From: an uncultured Atopobiaceae bacterium
GTDB lineage: Bacteria; Actinomycetota; Coriobacteriia; Coriobacteriales; Atopobiaceae
DNA: 8,699 nt
Reading direction: 5' to 3'
Assembly (NCBI GenBank): GCA_944321005.1
Contig: CALUJT010000079.1
Coordinates: forward strand, 1-8,699
A model generated the notes under the pieces. That model made no database searches, was not told the DNA's origin, and saw only the letters and a program-made list of their open reading frames with translations. This document shows positions 5,918 through 8,699 of this stretch, in pieces (the first letter of the stretch is position 1; every line of letters starts with the position of its first letter). The translations under genes and the position numbers were made by a program.

Positions 5918-7273
5918 ATGGAGAAGGATGTCGTGACCCGATGGGTTCTGAGGGTTCTGTGGGCGGGCGCATGGGCAGCATGTGGGGCCGCGCTGCTGCT
6001 CGTTCCGGCCCTGGGCGAGGTTGCCCTGAACGCTTCCCTTCGGTTGGCTGACGTGTCTCTTGCGCCTTCGGTAACGTTCTACCTCTGGACCAATGCGCTG
6101 CCGCTCGGGCTCGTGGTGGCAGCGCTCGCACATGCCTTCTCCGGGCGGCTGATGGCGCATCGCCGTCGCGTGCTCATCGCCGCGTCCGTCGTCCTTCTCG
6201 CTTATTTTGGCGTCTGTGCCGTCTGGTTCGCGGGCGATTTCGACCTTGTGGCGAGGGTGCGCTGGGCCAAGGCCCCGCTGCGCTATGCAGCCTGGTGCCT
6301 CTGGGGCGCGCTGCTGCCCCTGTGGGTGCTGGCGGCGCCTGAGAATCGCCGAGATGCCGCTTCGTCGCCCCTTGACGACCTGTCCGGCGTCGAGCGTCTC
6401 ACGGAGCGCGAGCGTGAGATCGTGGAGCTTCTCCTGACGGGGTGCACGGCCGCGCAGGCGGGGGAGGCGCTTGGGATAAGCGCCTCGAGCGTGGGGACCT
6501 ATCGTGCCCGCGCGTGCGAGAAGCTTGGCCTCGCGTCGATCGATGAGCTCCTTCCGCCCGAGCCCGGGTCTGCAGCGCCCTCTCGCTCCTTTGACGTGAC
6601 GTCGCTCGCCGCCTGGCCGCTTGCGGTGATGGCCCTCTGCGTGGGCCTCATCCTGGCGTGCCTGTCCCGCGTCTCGTCTCTGAGCAGCCCGAGCGGCTCG
6701 CTCGGCGTCGTAGTGGTCTTTGGGACGCTGGTGGCTCCCTGGGTCGTGCTCGTGGCAGGAGCTCGTTTCCAGGACCTGCGCGTTCGGGCGAGGCTCGTGA
6801 CGGGCAGGCTTGGGCTCGTCCTTCTCTCCCTCGTTCTCCTTGGCCTTCTCGTGGACGCGCGAGACGCCCAGTTGGAGCTAAACGGACATCTGATGGTGAG
6901 CGCGAACCTCGTTGCCATGCCCGTCTACGTTGCCTGCGTGGCGTGGCTCGCCCCCTACCTGCTGTGGCCCTGCGCGCGCGAGGCGTGCGAGCTCGACGTG
7001 GAGCGCTGCGTGCTCTATCTGCGCGGGCGCGGCGCGGGGGAGCTCCAGGCGCGCGTGCTCACCGAGATCGCGCTCGGGCGCAGCGCGCCGGAGATCTGCG
7101 AGGCGCTGCACGTTGCCCGTGGCACCGTCAACGCCTATCGCGCGCAGGGCTACGAGCTTCTGGGGGTTCACTCGAGCAAGGAGCTCGAGGGCCTTCTCGC
7201 CCGTGACGTGGGGCGGGTGCCGTCTGCCGGTAAAAAAGCGCCGCCTGCGGAAGACTCTGCGACGAGTGAGTAA
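5918..7273 (+). CDS. Membrane-bound regulator with two LuxR-type HTH domains
   Basis: A 451-residue protein with an unusual repeated layout. Residues about 9-140 contain four hydrophobic helices (near 9-31, 52-74, 84-105, 120-140). Residues 158-212 form a full LuxR/GerE-type DNA-binding domain starting LTEREREIVELL, with recognition segment GISASSVGTYRARACEKLG. Four more hydrophobic helices follow (near 230-250, 261-281, 295-313, 329-351). Residues 376-427 form a second LuxR-like domain (LQARVLTEIALGRSAPEICEAL, then TVNAYRAQGYELLG) whose first helix lacks the LTxRE start. Basic loops (HRRR at 81-84; 283-297) fall on the predicted cytoplasmic side, so both HTH domains should be cytoplasmic. 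Membrane LuxR regulators are abundant in Coriobacteriia, but those I know have one C-terminal HTH. ATG 5918 follows AAAGGGG (5906-5912). Earlier in-frame ATGs at 5786 and 5861 overlap the preceding terminator or lack a ribosome binding site. Target genes and signal are unknown. Confidence 0.85.
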   Translation: MEKDVVTRWVLRVLWAGAWAACGAALLLVPALGEVALNASLRLADVSLAPSVTFYLWTNALPLGLVVAALAHAFSGRLMAHRRRVLIAASVVLLAYFGVCAVWFAGDFDLVARVRWAKAPLRYAAWCLWGALLPLWVLAAPENRRDAASSPLDDLSGVERLTEREREIVELLLTGCTAAQAGEALGISASSVGTYRARACEKLGLASIDELLPPEPGSAAPSRSFDVTSLAAWPLAVMALCVGLILACLSRVSSLSSPSGSLGVVVVFGTLVAPWVVLVAGARFQDLRVRARLVTGRLGLVLLSLVLLGLLVDARDAQLELNGHLMVSANLVAMPVYVACVAWLAPYLLWPCAREACELDVERCVLYLRGRGAGELQARVLTEIALGRSAPEICEALHVARGTVNAYRAQGYELLGVHSSKELEGLLARDVGRVPSAGKKAPPAEDSATSE

Positions 7274-7354
7274 ACACTGGTTGCGCGGGAACATAGAAAG
7301 TAACGTTGTCAATCGTCGCTACCCACAAAGCGACCGGCAGAGGAGGCGAGTCCA

Positions 7355-7414
7355 ATGAACAGTGATCTGGTGGCAGGGTTTGGACCCGCCTTCCGCGCGA
7401 CCGAGACCCTGTAG
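7355..7414 (+). CDS. Possible 19-residue peptide (leader ORF or decayed gene)
   Basis: ATG 7355 lies 8 nt after a perfect AGGAGG (7341-7346) and opens a frame ending at TAG 7412, giving a peptide beginning MNSDLVAGFG. After the TAG the same frame continues with plausible codons (LRASALANVSDSFIGLGR) to TGA and TAG at 7469-7474. It may be a leader peptide, since its codons overlap the left arms of the RNA stems at 7379-7407. It may also be the start of a small gene broken by a stop. I recognise no family. Confidence 0.3.
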   Translation: MNSDLVAGFGPAFRATETL

Positions 7415-7495
7415 CTTCGGGCGAGCGCACTCGCCAACGTCTCCGATTCGTTTATCGGTTTGGGTCGTTGATAGAAGCTGCGGAGCGGGTCCAAA
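7379..7495 (+). ncRNA. Candidate structured RNA
   Basis: A set of mutually compatible stems encloses 117 nt: TTTGGACCCGC/GCGGGTCCAAA (7379-7389, 7485-7495); CCGC/GCGG (7393-7396, 7480-7483); CGACC/GGTCG (7398-7402, 7463-7467); GAGAC/GTCTC (7403-7407, 7439-7443); hairpin GGCGAG-CGCA-CTCGCC (7420-7435); and hairpin CGAT/ATCG (7444-7447, 7454-7457). Together they give a three-way-junction fold. A terminator-like hairpin follows 67 nt later. It matches no RNA class I can name (not tRNA, tmRNA, RNase P, SRP or 6S by recognisable motifs). Strand is assigned from the downstream terminator only. Confidence 0.4.
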
Positions 7496-7561
7496 CGTCG
7501 AATCGCTGGCTGTCCGACATACAACGCAGAGACACGGGTGATTCCAAAGTACAGACGAGGC

Positions 7562-7592
7562 GGGGCGGCGCAATGGGGCGCCGCCCCTGTTT
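7562..7592 (+). terminator. Terminator-like hairpin after the RNA candidate
   Basis: GGGGCGGCGC (7562-7571) pairs perfectly with GCGCCGCCCC (7578-7587) around AATGGG, followed by TGTTTC. The tail is a short T-tract, weaker than the rplT terminator. The opposite strand has no T-rich tail, which favours plus-strand transcription. Confidence 0.55.
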
Positions 7593-7630
7593 CGTGGGCT
7601 CGATTGCTGGCGCTCTCTGGCGCCCCTGAA

Positions 7631-7768
7631 GGGTATGTACCGTGCGCATACCCGGTATGTACACCTCGCTTCGAGGTCCTTCTCCCAAAACCGCAGGTAA
7701 AAGCCCTGGCCGAGAAGAACGGGCGAGTCGGAAAGTGCGCATACCCTAGAGGGTGGGTGCGCATACCC
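7631..7768. repeat. Array of five GGGTATGYRYAC-type repeats
   Basis: Three copies of GTGCGCATACCC (7642-7653, 7735-7746, 7757-7768) and two related copies in the opposite orientation (GGGTATGTAC at 7631, GGTATGTACAC at 7654). The first three abut head-to-head and tail-to-tail at an 11-bp period; the last two are 22 bp apart. A small hairpin ACCTCG-CTT-CGAGGT (7663-7677) sits between the groups. This could be a protein-binding array or the ends of a ~93-bp REP/MITE-like unit (7654-7746). Confidence 0.7.
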
Positions 7769-7810
7769 TCCCTCAGGATCGAAGGTGCCTCAGCGTGAGA
7801 AGAGCCTGCC

Positions 7811-7848
7811 ACAAGAAGGCCCGGCACCGCAGGAAACGGCGCCGGGCC
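7811..7848 (-). terminator. GC-rich hairpin, possibly a minus-strand terminator
   Basis: GGCCCGGC (7818-7825) pairs with GCCGGGCC (7841-7848), and CCG/CGG extends the stem past an A-C mismatch. On the minus strand the stem is followed by TTCTTGT; on the plus strand by AACATC. The tail favours minus-strand use, yet no minus-strand gene is visible to the right, so it may be a relic or an RNA element. Confidence 0.4.
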
Positions 7849-7871
7849 AACATCAATCATTTGTGTTGATT

Positions 7872-7882
7872 GGGGACTGTCT
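7872..7882. repeat. Partial GGGGAC element
   Basis: GGGGACTGTCT at 7872-7882 matches the GGGGACWGTC core of the palindrome after rplT but lacks its symmetric right arm. It may be a degraded copy. Confidence 0.35.
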
Positions 7883-7990
7883 CTATCATTCAGGCAAAAC
7901 AGTCTAGAACGCAATACCACGAAACGCCAGCTCAGGACGCCTTTCCTTCAACACTTCGAAACACTGGAAAGCGCTCCAATCGGGATTTCA

Positions 7991-8010
7991 CTTGACCGTT
8001 TTCTTGACCG
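7991..8010. repeat. Direct repeat CTTGACCG x2
   Basis: CTTGACCG occurs at 7991-7998 and 8003-8010, start to start 12 bp. TTGACC resembles a -35 box, but no -10 box is found at the proper distance. Upstream of the hypothetical gene at 8061 it could be an activator site; this is weak. Confidence 0.3.
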
Positions 8011-8060
8011 CCAGAAGCGGGTAAGAGAGCCACGAGGAGCGGAGAAAGAGGGAGGGAAAG

Positions 8061-8387
8061 ATGTTATCTGACGCCGAGTGGGGAGCCCTGGAGGCAGCCG
8101 AGGACCACGCCTACTTCATGGGCGAGCTCATTGAGATCTCACCCGAGAGCTACACGCTCGAGGAGAAGAGGCAGATCCTCGCGGACATGGTCAGGACGTC
8201 CGCGGCCCTCGAAAACGCGATGCGCGACGAGTTCGCGGAGCTCGACGAGGAGAGCCAGACGGTGCTCCTCGATACGATGGCGGCGGTCGGTCCGCACGAC
8301 CGGGAGTGGTGGTACGAGAGGCTCGTGGACGGCCCGCGCCACCGGGACTTCCCGACGCTCTCCGATGCACCCCAGCCGACGCGCTGA
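8061..8387 (+). CDS. Hypothetical small acidic protein
   Basis: A 108-residue soluble protein, rich in Glu and Asp, with no signal peptide, membrane helix or metal motif. Residues about 1-75 look largely helical (LSDAEWGALEAAEDHAYFM, then EEKRQILADMV and LENAMRDEFAEL), followed by a DREWWYERL segment and a Pro-rich tail. I recognise no family. It is supported as a gene by GGGAGGG (8050-8056) 4 nt before the ATG, by codon use like the core genes, and by an intrinsic terminator 5 nt after the stop. It appears monocistronic. Confidence 0.75.
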   Translation: MLSDAEWGALEAAEDHAYFMGELIEISPESYTLEEKRQILADMVRTSAALENAMRDEFAELDEESQTVLLDTMAAVGPHDREWWYERLVDGPRHRDFPTLSDAPQPTR

Positions 8388-8392
8388 CGACT

Positions 8393-8428
8393 GAGGCCCT
8401 CACCCGCAACGGTGAGGGCCTCCTCTTT
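8393..8428 (+). terminator. Intrinsic terminator of the hypothetical gene
   Basis: GAGGCCCTCACC (8393-8404) pairs perfectly with GGTGAGGGCCTC (8411-8422) around CGCAAC, followed by CTCTTT. A 12-bp stem starting right after the stop codon. Confidence 0.88.
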
Positions 8429-8525
8429 GTGAACCCCTTTGTGAAGCGCCGCTGACCGAGATTTCGCCCGCTCAGAGGCGAACTCAACCGATAATTGAGG
8501 CCACGTAGCGACAAGGGGGCGCGAG

Positions 8526-8699
8526 ATGATCGGTTCGGCAGCTGGCACGTCGGAAGGGGCAAGGGCGCTACGAGCCCTCCTGCTCTCGCTGCTCCTCGCC
8601 GTGGCGCTCGTGGCCCTGTCCGCGTGCTCCGACGACGAGGACGTCGATGCCGCACAGCAGGAGGCCATGAGCCAGGAGGCAGAAGCCCCGGAGGAGGAC
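8526..8699 (+). CDS. N-terminal part of a putative lipoprotein
   Basis: The ORF runs off the window after 58 codons. A type II signal peptide is clear: basic residues R13 and R16, a hydrophobic core at about 17-31, and the lipobox L31-S32-A33-C34. After lipidation of C34 the mature protein starts with a strongly acidic, Glu/Gln/Ala-rich stretch (SDDEDVD and on), typical of a flexible linker that tethers an extracytoplasmic domain. That domain is outside the window, so function is unknown. ATG 8526 follows AAGGGGG (8513-8519) at 6 nt. A -10-like GATAAT (8490-8495) lies upstream without a good -35 box. Confidence 0.8.
   Translation, partial: MIGSAAGTSEGARALRALLLSLLLAVALVALSACSDDEDVDAAQQEAMSQEAEAPEED

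Larger units (their letters stand above)
7274..8060. other. 787-bp stretch without a convincing protein gene
   Basis: Between the regulator and the next gene no open frame has both a plausible protein sequence and a start site of reasonable length. The stretch holds a 19-codon ORF (7355), a nested-stem RNA candidate (7379-7495), a terminator-like hairpin (7562-7592), a repeat array (7631-7768), a hairpin (7818-7848), a GGGGAC fragment (7872) and an 8-bp direct repeat (7991-8010). No clear terminator for the regulator gene is visible just after its stop. Confidence 0.7.

Noticed and set aside
7379..7495. Known RNAs (tmRNA, RNase P, SRP, 6S, cobalamin riboswitch)
   Set aside because: None of their hallmark sequences is seen; the fold is left as unclassified.
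7631..7768. CRISPR array
   Set aside because: Repeats are only 10-12 bp, in mixed orientation, with irregular spacing and no cas genes.
7538..7798. 86-codon plus-strand ORF
   Set aside because: Much of its sequence is translated terminator hairpin and CATACCC repeats (CAYP motifs); there is no Shine-Dalgarno site.
7309..7920. 203-codon minus-strand frame in the gene-poor region
   Set aside because: It runs through two GC hairpins and the repeat array, has no recognised domain and no ribosome binding site. I kept only the possibility of a small remnant at 7904-7987.

Overview
The window looks like chromosomal DNA of a GC-rich actinobacterium, most probably class Coriobacteriia (an Olsenella/Atopobium/Collinsella-like gut or rumen organism). 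This rests on the strong G/C third-position bias, the recJ-rel-hydrolase order, the membrane-bound LuxR-type regulator (a type expanded in that class) and GGGGAC-type intergenic palindromes. The genus is an inference, not something the sequence proves.

Layout. Positions 1-273 hold the C-terminal end of a probable RecJ exonuclease gene. It overlaps the start of rel (257-2662), the bifunctional (p)ppGpp synthetase/hydrolase of the stringent response. After a 163-bp gap with a 17-bp inverted repeat comes a small glyoxalase-II-like metallo-hydrolase (2826-3464). A tRNA-Leu(CAA) gene on the minus strand (3500-3584) and a ferritin gene on the plus strand (3700-4218) diverge from a shared promoter region. 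A perfect 45-bp-arm palindrome (4228-4320) follows ferritin. Next is the classic translation operon infC-rpmI-rplT (4575-5758), with a good promoter, a ~180-nt leader carrying an intrinsic terminator (probable attenuator), and an AUA start codon for IF3. It ends in a short GGGGAC palindrome and a strong terminator.

The second part (5760-8699) is accessory in character. It has a 451-residue membrane protein with two LuxR-type helix-turn-helix domains, each after four predicted transmembrane helices. Then come about 790 bp without a convincing protein gene. This stretch holds a 19-codon ORF with an ideal ribosome binding site, a nested set of stems that looks like a structured RNA followed by a terminator, an array of GGGTATGYRYAC-type repeats, and more hairpins. 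A small acidic hypothetical protein (8061-8387) with its own terminator and the start of a lipoprotein gene (8526 to the end) close the window.

The conserved genes serve growth control and translation (Rel, IF3, L35, L20, tRNA-Leu) and iron storage. The most unusual items are the dual-HTH membrane regulator, the structured-RNA candidate with its short ORF, the repeat array, the infC leader with a duplicated octamer in the terminator loop, and the long perfect palindrome. No CRISPR array, intact transposase or complete phage gene is visible.
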